64,000 nucleotides of DNA from Acinetobacter tianfuensis (GCF_003611465.1 NZ_RAXV01000014.1:16434-80433), one strand, 5' to 3'. Positions 1-12,932 are shown, counted from the first letter of the stretch. Program-made: numbers and translations. The notes: generated by a model from the sequence alone, not told the origin.

Positions 1-470
1 ATTTAGCTGAACTGTTAGGCCGTGATTTTATTGACAGTGATCATGAAATTGAACGAAAAACAGGAGCAACCATTCCTTGGATTTTTGAAAAAGAAGGGGA
101 AGCTGGTTTTAGAGGGCGTGAAACGGCGGTTATTGATGAGTTAACTGCACGCGATAGGCTTGTTCTTGCAACAGGCGGCGGAGCGGTCACTCAAGCCCCA
201 AACCGTGAGTTTTTAAAACATCGCGGTATTGTTGTTTATCTTTATACGCCTGTTGAAATTCAGCTGCAGCGTACCTACCGTGATAAAAATCGCCCGCTTT
301 TACAAGTTGAAAATCCAGAACAAAAATTAAAAGATTTACTGGCTGCGCGGGATCCGCTGTATCGTGAAGTCGCACACCATATTATTGAAACCAATCAAGG
401 CGCTGCCCGTGATTTGGCGCATAAAATTTTGAATATGATTCTTTCTTCAAAAGCAGTTAGTCACTCATAG
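1..470 (+). CDS. aroK: Shikimate kinase, 3' part (cut by window edge)
   Basis: Phosphorylates shikimate with ATP in the shikimate pathway (cytoplasm). The first complete codon is at position 3 and about 155 codons are present; the N-terminal P-loop lies outside the window. Visible family motifs are the shikimate-binding DSDHEIE, the GFRGRE segment, the ATGGGAV glycine-rich turn and the lid arginine in KNRPLL. aroB starts 13 bases downstream on the same strand, the usual aroK-aroB order. Identification is secure despite truncation. Confidence 0.95.
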   Translation, partial: LAELLGRDFIDSDHEIERKTGATIPWIFEKEGEAGFRGRETAVIDELTARDRLVLATGGGAVTQAPNREFLKHRGIVVYLYTPVEIQLQRTYRDKNRPLLQVENPEQKLKDLLAARDPLYREVAHHIIETNQGAARDLAHKILNMILSSKAVSHS

Positions 471-483
471 AGCCTCATTATCC

Positions 484-1563
484 ATGCAAACTTTACATGT
501 CGAACTTGGCGAACGCCGTTATCCTATTTTTATTGGCAGTCACTTAAATCCTCAAGCTTTGCTAGAACCGTATATCCATGGCAAGCAAGTGATGATCGTT
601 TCAAATGCAACGGTTGCGCCTTTATATCTGGAGCATTATGAGCAGGCGGTTCAGGCGCTAGGAAAAAAGACGGCGGTATGTGTTTTGCCAGATGGTGAAA
701 AATACAAAAATATTGAGCATTTGAATCTTATTTTTGATGCTTTATTGGAAGCGGGTTTTAACCGTGACTGTACCGTGCTGGCTTTGGGCGGCGGTGTTAT
801 TGGGGATATGGCCGGTTTTGCTTCGGCATGTTTTCAGCGCGGCGTGTACTTTATTCAGGTGCCGACAACGTTATTGTCTCAAGTGGATTCAAGCGTGGGC
901 GGGAAAACAGGCATTAATCATCCATTGGGCAAGAATATGATTGGCGCATTTCAGCAGCCGCAAGCTGTATTGGCGGATATGTCTCAGCTGAATACTTTGC
1001 CTGACCGTGAGCTGTCTGCGGGTTTGTCTGAGGTGATTAAGTACGCATTGCTTGGTGATCAGGAATTCTTGGTTTGGCTTGAAGAGAATATGGACGGTTT
1101 GATTGCCCGTAATCCTGAGCTTTTAGCTGAAGCGGTTTATAAGTCTTGTGCGCATAAAGCGCGAATTGTGGCAAATGATGAGAAAGAGCAAGGTGAGCGT
1201 GCTTTGCTGAATTTAGGCCATACTTTTGGCCATGCGATTGAGTCATATTTGGGTTATGGCGCTTGGCTGCATGGTGAGGCTGTTGCTGTAGGCATGGTCA
1301 TGGCTGCAGATTTATCACACCGTATGGGCTGGATTTCAGCTGAAGATGTTGAACGTACAAAAAAAATCATTTTACGCGCCAATTTGCCTGCAGTTTGTCC
1401 TAAAATTCCTCTAGATGAATTCTTAGCTTATATGTCACATGACAAAAAAGTGTTAAATGGCCAGCTTCGTCTTGTTTTAATGAAAAAATTAGGACAAGCG
1501 GTTATTACTAAAGAGTTTGATGTGGAATTGATGAAACAGTCGATTCTGGCAAATCAGCAATAA
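484..1563 (+). CDS. aroB: 3-dehydroquinate synthase
   Basis: Converts DAHP to 3-dehydroquinate, the second shikimate-pathway step, using NAD+ and a divalent metal. The 359 residues match the family length. The nucleotide-binding [11 protein letters not shown] is at about residue 101. The metal-site segments [12 protein letters not shown] and HGEAVAVGM lie around residues 242-270, and the substrate-binding [11 protein letters not shown] is present. It sits between aroK and a SPOR-domain gene in one run of co-directional genes, so co-transcription is likely. Confidence 0.97.
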   Translation: MQTLHVELGERRYPIFIGSHLNPQALLEPYIHGKQVMIVSNATVAPLYLEHYEQAVQALGKKTAVCVLPDGEKYKNIEHLNLIFDALLEAGFNRDCTVLALGGGVIGDMAGFASACFQRGVYFIQVPTTLLSQVDSSVGGKTGINHPLGKNMIGAFQQPQAVLADMSQLNTLPDRELSAGLSEVIKYALLGDQEFLVWLEENMDGLIARNPELLAEAVYKSCAHKARIVANDEKEQGERALLNLGHTFGHAIESYLGYGAWLHGEAVAVGMVMAADLSHRMGWISAEDVERTKKIILRANLPAVCPKIPLDEFLAYMSHDKKVLNGQLRLVLMKKLGQAVITKEFDVELMKQSILANQQ

Positions 1564-1577
1564 AGAAAAGGTAGCTC

Positions 1578-2423
1578 ATGGCGCGTCTTAAAGCACATAT
1601 TCAAATACAGCAATATATTTGGCTCGTGTTTGCGGGTTTATGCTTATTTGGCGCGCTTGTATTTTGGGCAATCACCGATACCAAAGATTTGGTGGAAATT
1701 GAAAAAAAGCCTGAAACTGAAATTGAATTACAGATTCAGCCAGAAAAAGTGGCATCGATGCACCATCTTGGTGCGCTGTCGGATGAGGTTCAGCCTTTAG
1801 ATATGACGACACGTGTCGTTGTTACTGCGCAGCATGATTCTGAATTTAGAGGTACTAAGTTTATTGCAGATAATAAAAATACATATAGTATTGAATTGTT
1901 TCGTGTTTCTGATGAAACGATTTTAAAAAATTTCTTAAAAAAACAGCCGCAGCGTAAAGGTCTTATTTACTTAAGGCTCTCTGGTGAGGATCATCCAGAG
2001 CAATATGTGCTACTGTACGGCACTTACCGCGGTGAGGCTGAAGCAAAACAGGCTTTGGCGGATCTTAAACTGGTTCTTCCTGAGTCAGTCAAGCCAATGC
2101 CGGTGCAGCTGGAAAAATATCAGCCTTTAGTGAATGATTTGGGCTCTGATGAGCTTAATGTAAATGCAAAATTATATGCAGTGAAACTGAAAACGGTCCC
2201 TGTACCGCGAGTAGATGAAGCTCAACTGGCTGCGGCCCGTGCCCGAGCTCAAGCGCAGCAGGCAGCTCAGGCGGAAACTGCAAAAAATGCAACAACAACG
2301 ACAACTGTGACACGCAGAGATGCAGATGGAAATGTGGTTGATGTGAAAAAATCTCAAAGTTCTGCGGAAGCCAGCCGCCAGTCAGCGCCTGCTGAGCATG
2401 AAGTCAGCGATCCATTTAACTAA
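1578..2423 (+). CDS. SPOR-domain inner-membrane protein
   Basis: This 281-residue protein has a short cytoplasmic N-terminus, one membrane helix at about residues 14-32, and a periplasmic part. A SPOR-like repeat spans about residues 102-180, with the typical YVLLYGTY strand at 143-150. SPOR domains bind denuded peptidoglycan at the septum, so a DamX-like cell-division role is plausible; that is family inference. The C-terminus is low complexity, rich in Ala/Gln and then Thr/Ser. An SD-like AAAAGG lies just before the start, 14 bases after aroB. A SPOR gene behind aroB is a common gammaproteobacterial arrangement. Confidence 0.8.
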   Translation: MARLKAHIQIQQYIWLVFAGLCLFGALVFWAITDTKDLVEIEKKPETEIELQIQPEKVASMHHLGALSDEVQPLDMTTRVVVTAQHDSEFRGTKFIADNKNTYSIELFRVSDETILKNFLKKQPQRKGLIYLRLSGEDHPEQYVLLYGTYRGEAEAKQALADLKLVLPESVKPMPVQLEKYQPLVNDLGSDELNVNAKLYAVKLKTVPVPRVDEAQLAAARARAQAQQAAQAETAKNATTTTTVTRRDADGNVVDVKKSQSSAEASRQSAPAEHEVSDPFN

Positions 2424-2858
2424 GCTGGCTTAAAATAGAGCATACTTAAAACAAAAAAAAGTAAATGTGCGTCTAAATGGTGCATAAGTATTAAAAAATA
2501 AAGCGGCTTACTTAGAGATGAGCCTTAAACTTCCGTTAAATCAGCAGCTTTTCTAGTATTGCATTAAGTTGGCATATTTATTGCTTAAATGGTGCGTAAA
2601 TTGAATTCATCTCCCTATTTTGGCGCGAAAATGATTCGATTAGAGTGCGAAGCAGTCATCTGACCTGAACTGAAAAACTCAGCAAATTATGCATGAAGAC
2701 ATATGCAAGCTAACGATTTTAGGGTTATCTTAAGTATGTGAAGAAGAAATAATTTTGTTCAGTAAAACAATTCATGTGAGTGGATTAAGACTCAATCGCA
2801 AAGAATAAGTTTGATTTTGTTAGTGGCTCGAAAGAGCAGTATAAAAGAAGGGTACGCT
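2424..2858. other. Intergenic region upstream of gltB
   Basis: This stretch of about 435 bases is AT-rich and has no credible ORF. It must carry the gltB promoter and possibly control sites, but I could not assign a convincing -35/-10 pair, terminator hairpin or riboswitch by eye. In-frame codons upstream of the chosen gltB start (2811-2858) lack family similarity and are treated as leader. Confidence 0.5.
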
Positions 2859-5800
2859 ATGCACATGCCATCGCCTAATACTGTAGCTCCCGCTCAAGGT
2901 TTATACCAACCGGATGAGTTTAAAGATAACTGCGGTTTCGGTTTAATTGCCCATATGCAGGGTAATGAAAGCCATGACCTCGTAAAAACTGCTATTCATA
3001 GCTTAAGCTGTATGACCCACCGCGGCGGTATTGCTGCGGATGGTAAAACAGGTGACGGCTGCGGTTTGCTTTTGGCTATGCCAAAACAATTTTTCCGTGA
3101 AGAAGCAAAGAAAATCAGCGACATTACATTAAGTGAAATTTTTGCTGTCGGTACGGTTTTTCTGAATTTAGATCCAGCACTAGCAGCGCACTCGAAACAA
3201 GTATTAACCAAAGAGATTGAATCCGAAGGCTGTAAAGTTTTGGGCTGGCGCGTGGTGCCAACCAATAATGATGCTTTGGGTTCAATCGCAATGCAGTCTT
3301 TGCCTGCATTTGAGCAGATTATTGTGAACTGCCCAATGGGCGTGTCTGAGGTGGAGTTCAACCGTAAATTGGTTATGGCGCGCCGCCGCGCGGAACAGCT
3401 GTTGACAGCAGACTCTTACTTCTATGTCACGACTTTATGCTCAACTGTGATCAGCTATAAAGGTTTGATGATGCCTGCTTATATTGCAGACTTCTATACA
3501 GACTTGGCTGATGAGCGCTTGCAGTCACATATTGTAGTCTTCCATCAGCGTTTTTCTACAAATACTTTGCCGCGCTGGCCTTTAGCGCAGCCATTCCGCT
3601 ATTTAGCGCACAATGGTGAAATCAATACCATTACTGCCAACCGCAACTGGGCAGTAGCGCGTACGCCAAAATTTGAAAACCCATTATTGCCGGGTATTAC
3701 TGAGCTGAACCCAATTGTGAACCGTACAGGTTCGGATTCATCCAGTATGGATAACATGCTTGAGCTCTTAGTAGGCGGCGGTATGGATTTATTCCGTGCG
3801 CTGCGTATGCTTGTGCCGCCTGCTTGGCAGAACGTTGAAACGCTAGATGCAGACTTACGCGCATTCTATGAATTTAACTCTAAGCATATGGAAGCGTGGG
3901 ATGGCCCAGCCGGTTTGGTTATTCAAGATGGCCGTCATGCGATCTGTATGCTTGACCGTAACGGTTTGCGTCCAGCACGCTGGGTCATTACCAAAAATGG
4001 CTACATTACACTGGCATCTGAAATTGGTGTTTGGGGCTATGAGCCAGAAGATGTGATTTCTAAAGGCCGTGTAGGTCCGGGTCAAATCTTGGTGATTGAT
4101 ACGCATACAGGGAAAATGTTAGACACCAAAGACGTCAGCAACCATCTGAAACGCATGCGTCCGTACCGTCAATGGCTGCGTGAAAACTCAGTACGTATTC
4201 AAGGCAGCCCTGAACTTGAAGAATATTTATGTGATCAAGGCTTAAAAGGCGATGACCTGAAAGCCGCGCAGAAAATGTTCTTGGTGACATTTGAAGAGCG
4301 TGATCAGCTGCTTCGCCCAATCGCTGAAAGCGGTCAGGAAGCAGTCGGTTCTATGGGTGATGATACGCCTATGGCCGTGTTGTCGCGTCAAGTGCGTCAT
4401 GTATCTGACTATTTCCGTCAGCAGTTCGCGCAGGTAACGAATCCGCCAATTGACCCATTGCGTGAATCGATTGTCATGTCATTGGAGACGTGTTTTGGCC
4501 GTGAGCAAAACGTATTCGAGCAAAGCCCTGAGCATGCAGACCGCTTAATCGTTTCAAGCCCTGTATTGTCAAATTCTAAAATGCATCAGATCCGCACGAT
4601 TGGCCGTAAAGGTTATGAAATTGCAGATATTGATCTGAACTATGCGGCAGAAGAAGGCTTGGAAGCTGCAATTGCGCGTATTTGTGAGGAAGCTGCGGCT
4701 GCAATCCGTGCGGGCAAAACATTATTGGTACTGTCTGACCGTAAAATCCGTCAAGGCTATTTGCCGGCAAATGCTTTAATGGCAACAGGTGCGGTGCATC
4801 ATTATTTAATGAATGCAGGTCTGCGTACTGATGCCAACATTATTGTTGAAACTGCGTTAGCGCGTGATGCGCATCAGTTTGCTGTGATCTTGGGCTTTGG
4901 CGCAACAGCGATTTATCCATATCTTGCATATGATGTGATTAATGATTTGATTGCGAAAGGCGAGCTACTAGGCGACCCAATTCACGCGCAAGCGAATTTC
5001 CGTAAAGGGATTGAGAAAGGCTTGCTTAAAGTGCTTTCTAAGATGGGTATCTCTACAGTTGCGTCTTACCGCGGCGGTCAATTATTTGAAGCGGTCGGTT
5101 TGTCTGATGAAGTGGTTGAAAAATGCTTCACTGGTGTTCCAAGCCGTATTAAAGGCGCGACATTTACGGATCTTGAAAACGATTTGAAAAAATTGGCAGA
5201 TTTGGCGTGGAAAACACGTAAGCCAATTGATCAAGGCGGGATGCTGAAATTTGTATTTGATAAGGAATACCATGCATTTAACCCTGACGTGATTAATGCG
5301 CTGCATAAATCTGTGCGTTCTGGCAATTATGCAGACTTTAAAGAATATGCTGAGCTGGTAAATAACCGTCCAATTGCAACGATCCGTGATTTATTTAAGC
5401 TGAAAACGGATAACTCAATTGCATTGGATCAAGTGGAAGCTATAGAAGCGATTCTACCGCGCTTTGACTCAGCAGGCATGTCTTTGGGCGCATTGTCTCC
5501 TGAAGCGCATGAGGCGATTGCCATTGCAATGAATACAATCGGCGGCCGTTCAAACTCAGGTGAGGGCGGTGAAGATCCTGCGCGTTACGGCACTATCCGC
5601 AACTCGAAAATTAAACAAATTGCATCGGGCCGTTTTGGTGTTACTCCTGCCTATTTAACATCTGCAGAAGTGCTTCAAATTAAAGTAGCTCAAGGTGCAA
5701 AACCGGGTGAAGGCGGCCAGTTGCCAGGCGGTAAAGTGAACGGCTTAATTGCGCGCTTACGTTATTCTGTGCCGGGTGTAACACTGATTTCTCCGCCTCC

Positions 5801-7340
5801 GCATCACGACATCTATTCAATTGAAGATTTATCACAGTTAATTTTTGATTTGAAACAAGTGAATCCGCAGGCGATGGTGTCCGTTAAGCTGGTTTCTGAA
5901 CCGGGTGTCGGTACGATTGCTGCGGGTGTGGCAAAAGCGTATGCAGACTTCATTACCATTTCTGGTTATGACGGCGGTACAGCGGCTTCTCCGCTTTCTT
6001 CTATTCACCATGCGGGCTCACCGTGGGAGCTGGGTCTTTCTGAGGCGCATCAGGCGCTGCGTGTGAATGACTTGCGCGGTAAAGTGCGCGTACAAACTGA
6101 CGGCGGCTTAAAAACAGGCCTAGATGTTGTGAAAGCAGCCATTCTAGGCGCGGAAAGCTTTGGTTTTGGTTCTACACCGATGATTGCATTAGGCTGTAAA
6201 TACCTGCGTATTTGCCACTTAAATAACTGTGCGACAGGTGTTGCGACTCAGCAGGATCATTTGCGTCAAGAGCACTACATCGGCGAGCCTGAAATGCTGA
6301 TCAATTTCTTCCACTTTATTGCGGAAGAAACACGTGAATGGTTGGCGGCACTGGGTGTGGCAAGCTTAAAAGACTTGATTGGCCGTACAGATTTACTGGA
6401 AATGCTGCCAGGCGAAACAGATAAGCATGCGCATTTGGATTTAAGCAAATTGCTTGAATCGCATCCTGCTGCGGAAGGCAAAGCGCAATATTGCCAAGTT
6501 GAAGGCAATGCGCCATTTGACAAGGGTTTGCTTGCTGAACAAATGATTGCTGAGATGCTGCCTGCAATTGAAGCGGGTACAAGCGGTGAGTATAGCTTCA
6601 AGATCGGCAACTGTGACCGTTCAATCGGTGCACGTATTTCAGGTGAAATTGCGAAACGCTATGGCAACTTAAGCATGGAAGCGCATCCTGTGAAAATCCA
6701 TCTTACAGGTACGGCAGGCCAGTCTTTAGGTGTATGGAACGCTGGCGGTTTGCATATCAGCCTTGAAGGCGATGCGAATGACTACGTGGGTAAAGGGATG
6801 GCAGGCGGCCGTATCTCTATTTTTCCGCCAAAAGGTTCGCCGTTCCAAACACAAAATACTGCAATTATTGGCAACACCTGTTTATATGGAGCAACTGGCG
6901 GCAAGCTGTTTGCTGCAGGTACTGCAGGTGAGCGTTTTGCCGTTCGTAACTCTGGCGCGTTTGCGGTTATTGAGGGTGCGGGCGACCATTGCTGTGAATA
7001 TATGACTGGCGGTATTGTGACTGTATTGGGTAAAGTAGGTCATAACTTCGGTGCAGGTATGACAGGCGGTTTTGCTTATGTGCTTGATTTGGATAATGAC
7101 TTCGTTGACCATTACAACCACGAGCTGATTGAGCTCAACCGTATTTCTACAGAGGCGATGGAAGAGCATCAAGAGTTCTTGCTTCGTATCTTGGATGAGC
7201 ATATTAAAGAAACAGGCAGTGCTTGGGCGTATAAGATCCGCCATGAGTTTGATTTCTACAGCCGTAAATTCTGGCTGGTGAAACCGAAGGCTGCAAATTT
7301 GCAGACTTTGCTGAAAACAACTCAAGCTGATCCACAATAA
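2859..7340 (+). CDS. gltB: Glutamate synthase (NADPH) large subunit
   Basis: Catalyses the glutamine amidotransfer and 2-oxoglutarate amination half-reactions of GOGAT with GltD. The 1493 residues show an N-terminal class II amidotransferase domain whose catalytic cysteine is Cys25 in DNCGFG, normally exposed by propeptide removal. A central domain and FMN-binding synthase domain follow, with the 3Fe-4S cysteines in [12 protein letters not shown], and then a C-terminal GXGXG beta-helix. I chose ATG 2859 over the in-frame 2811 because AAGAAGGG lies just upstream and the resulting propeptide length is usual. gltD follows 72 bases later. Confidence 0.97.
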   Translation: MHMPSPNTVAPAQGLYQPDEFKDNCGFGLIAHMQGNESHDLVKTAIHSLSCMTHRGGIAADGKTGDGCGLLLAMPKQFFREEAKKISDITLSEIFAVGTVFLNLDPALAAHSKQVLTKEIESEGCKVLGWRVVPTNNDALGSIAMQSLPAFEQIIVNCPMGVSEVEFNRKLVMARRRAEQLLTADSYFYVTTLCSTVISYKGLMMPAYIADFYTDLADERLQSHIVVFHQRFSTNTLPRWPLAQPFRYLAHNGEINTITANRNWAVARTPKFENPLLPGITELNPIVNRTGSDSSSMDNMLELLVGGGMDLFRALRMLVPPAWQNVETLDADLRAFYEFNSKHMEAWDGPAGLVIQDGRHAICMLDRNGLRPARWVITKNGYITLASEIGVWGYEPEDVISKGRVGPGQILVIDTHTGKMLDTKDVSNHLKRMRPYRQWLRENSVRIQGSPELEEYLCDQGLKGDDLKAAQKMFLVTFEERDQLLRPIAESGQEAVGSMGDDTPMAVLSRQVRHVSDYFRQQFAQVTNPPIDPLRESIVMSLETCFGREQNVFEQSPEHADRLIVSSPVLSNSKMHQIRTIGRKGYEIADIDLNYAAEEGLEAAIARICEEAAAAIRAGKTLLVLSDRKIRQGYLPANALMATGAVHHYLMNAGLRTDANIIVETALARDAHQFAVILGFGATAIYPYLAYDVINDLIAKGELLGDPIHAQANFRKGIEKGLLKVLSKMGISTVASYRGGQLFEAVGLSDEVVEKCFTGVPSRIKGATFTDLENDLKKLADLAWKTRKPIDQGGMLKFVFDKEYHAFNPDVINALHKSVRSGNYADFKEYAELVNNRPIATIRDLFKLKTDNSIALDQVEAIEAILPRFDSAGMSLGALSPEAHEAIAIAMNTIGGRSNSGEGGEDPARYGTIRNSKIKQIASGRFGVTPAYLTSAEVLQIKVAQGAKPGEGGQLPGGKVNGLIARLRYSVPGVTLISPPPHHDIYSIEDLSQLIFDLKQVNPQAMVSVKLVSEPGVGTIAAGVAKAYADFITISGYDGGTAASPLSSIHHAGSPWELGLSEAHQALRVNDLRGKVRVQTDGGLKTGLDVVKAAILGAESFGFGSTPMIALGCKYLRICHLNNCATGVATQQDHLRQEHYIGEPEMLINFFHFIAEETREWLAALGVASLKDLIGRTDLLEMLPGETDKHAHLDLSKLLESHPAAEGKAQYCQVEGNAPFDKGLLAEQMIAEMLPAIEAGTSGEYSFKIGNCDRSIGARISGEIAKRYGNLSMEAHPVKIHLTGTAGQSLGVWNAGGLHISLEGDANDYVGKGMAGGRISIFPPKGSPFQTQNTAIIGNTCLYGATGGKLFAAGTAGERFAVRNSGAFAVIEGAGDHCCEYMTGGIVTVLGKVGHNFGAGMTGGFAYVLDLDNDFVDHYNHELIELNRISTEAMEEHQEFLLRILDEHIKETGSAWAYKIRHEFDFYSRKFWLVKPKAANLQTLLKTTQADPQ

Positions 7341-7361
7341 TTCCACGACTGCAGAAAGTAA

Positions 7362-8834
<1,473 letters not shown>

Positions 8835-8850
8835 TTGACAGATGTTATAA

Positions 8851-8884
8851 AGCAAAACCCGCATGATTGCGGGTTTTGCTTTTT
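8851..8884 (+). terminator. Rho-independent terminator after gltD
   Basis: A perfect 12-bp stem (AGCAAAACCCGC / GCGGGTTTTGCT) with a 6-base loop is followed by a T run, 16 bases after the gltD stop. Confidence 0.9.
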
Positions 8885-9077
8885 GACGTGTATGGGGGGT
8901 ATCGGGAGCAGTGGCCTTAAATGATGTAAATGCGGTGTGTAGAGATAATTTGACGTATGAATAATCAGATAAAAATAAAAAATGAATGAATTTGCAAACG
9001 GACTAAGCACTTTTGCCATGTGTGAATCTATTTAAAATTAACATACTGAGGCTCAGTGTTTTTCTTGAGATATGCAC

Positions 9078-9953
9078 ATGACACATGCGGCGGCAGAAAA
9101 AAATATCAAAATCGTCCTAAAGCTATCGGCATTACGGTACGTAAACCGCAATTTAATCCGAAGGCGATCCGCCGGCATTATTTTGCAAACTCGCCAGTAA
9201 TGTCACATTTACTGACAGCTTTGTCGTCCACTTTTCCGATTGGTGAACAATTTTTTGTGCATAGTGTGCGGGATAAGGTGACTGATGAGAAGCTGCAAGC
9301 CCAAATCGCAGCATTTATTGGGCAAGAGGCCATGCATTCCAAAGCGCATGCCGAGTTCAACGATGCTTGGCGTTCAGATACATATAATTTAGACCGTTTT
9401 CAGGCGTGGCTTGCGCGCAAGGATCACTACGTTAAAAATTTGCATCCTAAAATTCAGCTGGCGATTACCTGCGCCTTTGAACATTTTACAGCGCTGCTTG
9501 GCGGTTATATTTTGCGTCACCCAGAAGTGCTCAGTACCTTAGATGATGATGCGGTGAAGCTCTGGGTTTGGCATGCGATTGAAGAAATTGAACACCGTGC
9601 AGTCGCATTTGATGTTTATCAGCATGTATATGGCGATGACAAAATTCGCCTCATGATTATGCGCAGTGTGACAACGGGTTTTGCCAGTCTGACATTTTAT
9701 TCAGCCAGTAAACTGTTTATGCAAGACCGTAAAAAAAAGTCTGCCCAAAATAGGAGGCAATCTTTTTGGGGCTTATTTACTGGCTAAAATGTTTATACAG
9801 CTGCTGCCTGAATATTTGTCTTACTACCAAAAAAACTTCCATCCATCTGAAATAGACTACAGTTCAATTGTGACGTATTGGAAGCAGCGTATGGCTGAGG
9901 AATACCAAGTAGAAAGTTTTCAGGATGAGATAAAACCAAGGCTGTATAGCTGA
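9078..9953 (+). pseudogene. Metal-dependent hydrolase (PF10118-like), frameshifted
   Basis: The reading frame encodes a PF10118/COG3687-type protein (FIGQEAMHSKAHAEFN, AIEEIEHRAVAFDVYQHV, with several His/Glu metal-ligand candidates) but it is broken. At the 8-A tract 9731-9738 the frame runs into a premature stop at 9787. Dropping one A restores a continuation (KKSLPKIGGNLFGAYLLAKM...) that runs to the stop at 9951-9953. At the 5' end, ATG 9078 opens MTHAAAEK but leaves the main frame at a 7-A tract (9097-9103); one added A would join it. Alternatively GTG 9056, preceded by GAGG, starts the main frame directly. It could be true decay, phase variation or homopolymer sequencing error. Confidence 0.7.
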
Positions 9954-9968
9954 TTTTATTTAAAAATG

Positions 9969-9992
9969 AAAAGCCCGCTCGCGGGCTTTTTT
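9969..9992 (+). terminator. Terminator after the frameshifted hydrolase
   Basis: The inverted repeat AAAAGCCC...GGGCTTTT around a GCTCGC centre is followed by T residues, 16 bases past the restored stop codon. Its position supports the longer reading of the gene to 9953. Confidence 0.8.
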
Positions 9993-10081
9993 ATTAAAGA
10001 AAAAAAACATTTAGTTTTAAAAATCAGGCTAGAATGAAATTATCTAAACAAATACAAATAAATACCAGAGGAACTTAGCCG

Positions 10082-10672
10082 ATGAACTTGATAAAAAATA
10101 GCGCATTAGCGCTTGCGCTGGCGAGCACTTTAACTTTGACGGGATGCGGCTATAACACACTGCAAGTAAAAGATGAGGCAGTAACGGCATCATGGTCTGA
10201 AGTGCAGAACCAATATCAGCGCCGTGCCGATTTAGTGCCGAATTTAGTCAATGTTGTCAAAGGCTATGCTAAGCATGAAGAACAGGTATTGACTGAGGTC
10301 ACGCAGGCGCGTGCGAATGTGGCAGGTTTAAAAGTAGATAAAGAAGTGCTGGAAGATCCTGCACTGTTCCAAAAGTATCAAGAAGCGCAGGCGCAAATGA
10401 CCAGTGCTTTATCGCGTTTAATTGCTGTATCTGAAAACTATCCTGACTTAAAAGCCAATGAGCAGTTCCGTGATTTGCAGGTGCAGCTTGAAGGTACAGA
10501 AAACCGCATTGCGGTAGCGCGTAACCGCTATATCACAACGGTGCAAGACTTTAACAGCTATGCGCGCCAGTTTCCGCAAGTCATGACCGCAAAAGTGATC
10601 GGCATGGATACCAAGCCGAATTTCAGTGCTGAACAAGGTGCGCAAAATGCGCCTAAAGTTTCATTTGAGTAA
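10082..10672 (+). CDS. lemA: LemA family protein
   Basis: A 196-residue membrane-anchored protein. The N-terminus has a hydrophobic signal ending in a lipobox-like LTGC (residues 19-22), so it may be a lipoprotein. The LemA core is recognisable from WSEVQNQYQRRADLVPNLV and NRYITTVQDFNSYARQFP. The biochemical role of LemA proteins is not settled. Here it heads a three-gene unit with two TPM-domain proteins, a recurrent LemA/TPM pairing thought to act at the cell envelope. Confidence 0.9.
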   Translation: MNLIKNSALALALASTLTLTGCGYNTLQVKDEAVTASWSEVQNQYQRRADLVPNLVNVVKGYAKHEEQVLTEVTQARANVAGLKVDKEVLEDPALFQKYQEAQAQMTSALSRLIAVSENYPDLKANEQFRDLQVQLEGTENRIAVARNRYITTVQDFNSYARQFPQVMTAKVIGMDTKPNFSAEQGAQNAPKVSFE

Positions 10673-10691
10673 AATGACTCATCTATAGGAC

Positions 10692-11738
10692 ATGCAGATG
10701 CTGAACACAAACCGCTTGCTGAGTATGCTGCTGATATTTTTCTGCTTGAGTTTTACTGCTTTGACTCAGGCTGAAACAGCGGCTGCAGTAGATGAGCCTG
10801 CAGATCTTGCTGCTGCAGGTCAAATTATTCAGCAGCAGAATCAGGGTGCGCAGGCTAAATCTGTTGAGCAGACTGCAGCAGTTCAGCCTCTGCAGGTTGA
10901 AAATGATTTGGAAGATGGGCAATCGATTCGAAATTTACCGACCTTAAATGAGCCTGTAGTCGATCAGGCAAATGTATTAACTCCAGCAGAAAAGCAGGCG
11001 ATTAGCCAGCAGATCCTCAAATTGCATGCATCTGGGAAGGCGCAAGTTGGTGTGATTATTGTGCCAACAACGGGGCAGGAGGATATTTTCGGTTTTGCAA
11101 TGCGTACCGCAGAGCAGTGGAAGTTGGGTTCTGCTAAACAGGATAACGGGCTGCTCATGGCGATTGCTGTGAATGATCGTAGAATTCAAATCTTGTCGGG
11201 CTATGGTTTGGAAGGTGTGTTGCCTGATATTGTTTTAAGCAGAATTATACGCAACAGCATTACGCCGTATTTTAAGCAAAATCAATTTGCTGCCGGTATT
11301 CAATCGGGTTTAAATGAAATTGAGCAAGTGCTGAATATGGACCCTGAGGTAGCTGCAAAAGCGGGGGCTGAGTTAAAAGAACGGCAAGAACAGGCTTTAC
11401 ATGAGCAGCAAGCCAAAGAAAAAACATTCAGTACGGCAATATTTATTTTAATTGCAGGTATTGTCGGTTCGTATATTGTTGGCAACCGTTTAAGCGCAGC
11501 TACGGCGGCTGTCGCAGGTACAGTCGCAGGGCTGGTCAATGGTGCAGGGCTTTTGACCAGTTTGCTGATTGGCGGCGGCATCTTCTTTTTACTGATTACT
11601 GCGCTGGCGCAAATGATCTTCCAAGCATTTCTTTCCGGCGGCGGAGGCCGCGGCGGCTCAGGAGGCGGTTTTGGCGGCGGAGGATATAGTGGCGGCGGTG
11701 GCGGCTTTGGCGGGGGAGGAGCATCAGGTTCATGGTAA
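10692..11738 (+). CDS. TPM-domain membrane protein with Gly-rich tail
   Basis: A 348-residue protein with an N-terminal signal sequence (hydrophobic residues 8-24, then Ala). The periplasmic TPM domain spans about residues 85-210 and includes VIIVPTTGQEDIFGFAMRTAEQW and a GLEGVLPD segment. Two hydrophobic stretches near 245-305 follow, and the extreme C-terminus is almost entirely Gly/Ser/Phe. This is the YgcG-type architecture. It starts 19 bases after lemA and overlaps the next gene, so it is co-transcribed. Function is unknown beyond the family link with LemA. Confidence 0.85.
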   Translation: MQMLNTNRLLSMLLIFFCLSFTALTQAETAAAVDEPADLAAAGQIIQQQNQGAQAKSVEQTAAVQPLQVENDLEDGQSIRNLPTLNEPVVDQANVLTPAEKQAISQQILKLHASGKAQVGVIIVPTTGQEDIFGFAMRTAEQWKLGSAKQDNGLLMAIAVNDRRIQILSGYGLEGVLPDIVLSRIIRNSITPYFKQNQFAAGIQSGLNEIEQVLNMDPEVAAKAGAELKERQEQALHEQQAKEKTFSTAIFILIAGIVGSYIVGNRLSAATAAVAGTVAGLVNGAGLLTSLLIGGGIFFLLITALAQMIFQAFLSGGGGRGGSGGGFGGGGYSGGGGGFGGGGASGSW

Positions 11739-12292
11739 CAGCATCAGATACAACAAAAATTGTCACGCAGCCTAAGACACAAGAATGTAATCAGCCGAGT
11801 TTAAAGCGCTGGTTTAAGCATTTTTTATATATGCCGGCTACGAAGCGTTATTTTAATCAGCAGGATCGGTATGCCATTGCCCAAGCCGTTGAGCAGGCAG
11901 AACATGGTCATGTTGGGGAAATACAAGTTGTGATCGAAGGTCATATTCCAGCGCATCAAGCGTATAGGCAGAATACGCATGCCCGTGCACAGCAGTTATT
12001 TGCTGAGTTAGGGGTATGGGATACTGAATATAATAGCGGTGTGCTGCTGTATTTAAATTTATGTGAGCGTAAAGTTGAAATCGTGACCGACCGCGGCATT
12101 CATAAAGCAGCGGAACAGCAGGTTTGGAATGAGATTTGCGCCCAGCTGATTGTAAAAATGCAGCGGTCTGAGTATCGCTTGGCCGTGTGTAATGCGGTTG
12201 AATCGATAGGGCAAATTTTAGATTGCTTTTATGATGGTGTTATACAGGATGAAGTGAATGAAATTTCGAATGCGCCAATCATCTTGGGCTAG
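11732..12292 (+). CDS. TPM-domain protein (second copy)
   Basis: A 186-residue protein whose start overlaps the previous stop (ATGGTAA), indicating translational coupling. It carries a shorter TPM-like domain at about residues 45-165, with GEIQVVIEGHIP, NSGVLLYLNLCERKVEIVTDRGIH and a C-terminal helix. No signal peptide or clear membrane span is seen, so it may act on the cytoplasmic side of the LemA/TPM unit. Similarity to the upstream TPM domain is distant. Confidence 0.8.
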   Translation: MVTASDTTKIVTQPKTQECNQPSLKRWFKHFLYMPATKRYFNQQDRYAIAQAVEQAEHGHVGEIQVVIEGHIPAHQAYRQNTHARAQQLFAELGVWDTEYNSGVLLYLNLCERKVEIVTDRGIHKAAEQQVWNEICAQLIVKMQRSEYRLAVCNAVESIGQILDCFYDGVIQDEVNEISNAPIILG

Positions 12293-12416
12293 AAAATGAG
12301 GGGAAGTAAGTGACATAAATTGTCACTTTAATACATAAAAAGTGATTAAAGCGGCACAAAAAAATAAATATTTTTTTAAAGTGCTGTTTTTTTAAGTTTT
12401 TTTATTATAATCATTG

Positions 12417-12433
12417 TTGGCACGTTTAGTGCT
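12417..12433 (+). promoter_or_regulatory. Sigma-54 promoter of the first pilin gene
   Basis: TTGGCACGTTTAGTGCT matches the -24/-12 consensus. The GG (12419-12420) and GC (12431-12432) dinucleotides are exactly 10 bases apart, and the -24 half (TTGGCACG) is perfect. Major pilin genes in Pseudomonas and relatives are transcribed by RpoN with PilSR. The predicted transcript start is near 12444, giving a leader of about 48 bases. Confidence 0.8.
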
Positions 12434-12491
12434 AAATATAAATTAGCTTTAAAAGCCTTAATAATTAAATTAAACATTTGTGGAGAATGTT

Positions 12492-12932
12492 ATGAAATCA
12501 ATTCAAAAGGGTTTCACCCTTATCGAATTAATGATCGTTGTTGCAATTATCGGTATTCTTGCTGCGATTGCGATTCCTGCTTATCAAAACTATACGAAGC
12601 GTTCACACGTTTCCGAAGGTCTAAGTCTTGCTGGCGGTGCTAAAGCTGGTATTGCGGAATTCTATTCTTCAAATGGTACATTCCCAACAGGTAACACATC
12701 AGTTGGTTTAGCTCTAGAATCAAGTATTAAAGGTAATGCTGTACGTTCTGTAGCAATTAACAGAAGTTTAATTACAATTACATATGGTACAAAAGTTCAA
12801 CCAGGCGGCCAATTGACGCTTAAAGGTACACCGACTGGTGGCGGCATTGAATGGAAATGCAGTACAACTCCTATCACAACTGCTGCCGATAGAGTTGATC
12901 AAAAATTCTTGCCTTCAAATTGCCGTGACTAA
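12492..12932 (+). CDS. pilA: Type IV major pilin, first copy
   Basis: A 146-residue prepilin. The leader MKSIQKG is cleaved by PilD before Phe, followed by [27 protein letters not shown], with the conserved Glu5 of the mature protein. Two cysteines near the end (WKC and SNC) define a C-terminal disulfide loop, and the chain ends Cys-Arg-Asp rather than in the serine used by TfpO-type glycosylation. ATG 12492 is chosen over GTG 12480 because GGAG precedes it and the leader is of normal length. A sigma-54 promoter lies upstream; a terminator hairpin and then a putative glycosyltransferase lie downstream. Confidence 0.95.
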   Translation: MKSIQKGFTLIELMIVVAIIGILAAIAIPAYQNYTKRSHVSEGLSLAGGAKAGIAEFYSSNGTFPTGNTSVGLALESSIKGNAVRSVAINRSLITITYGTKVQPGGQLTLKGTPTGGGIEWKCSTTPITTAADRVDQKFLPSNCRD

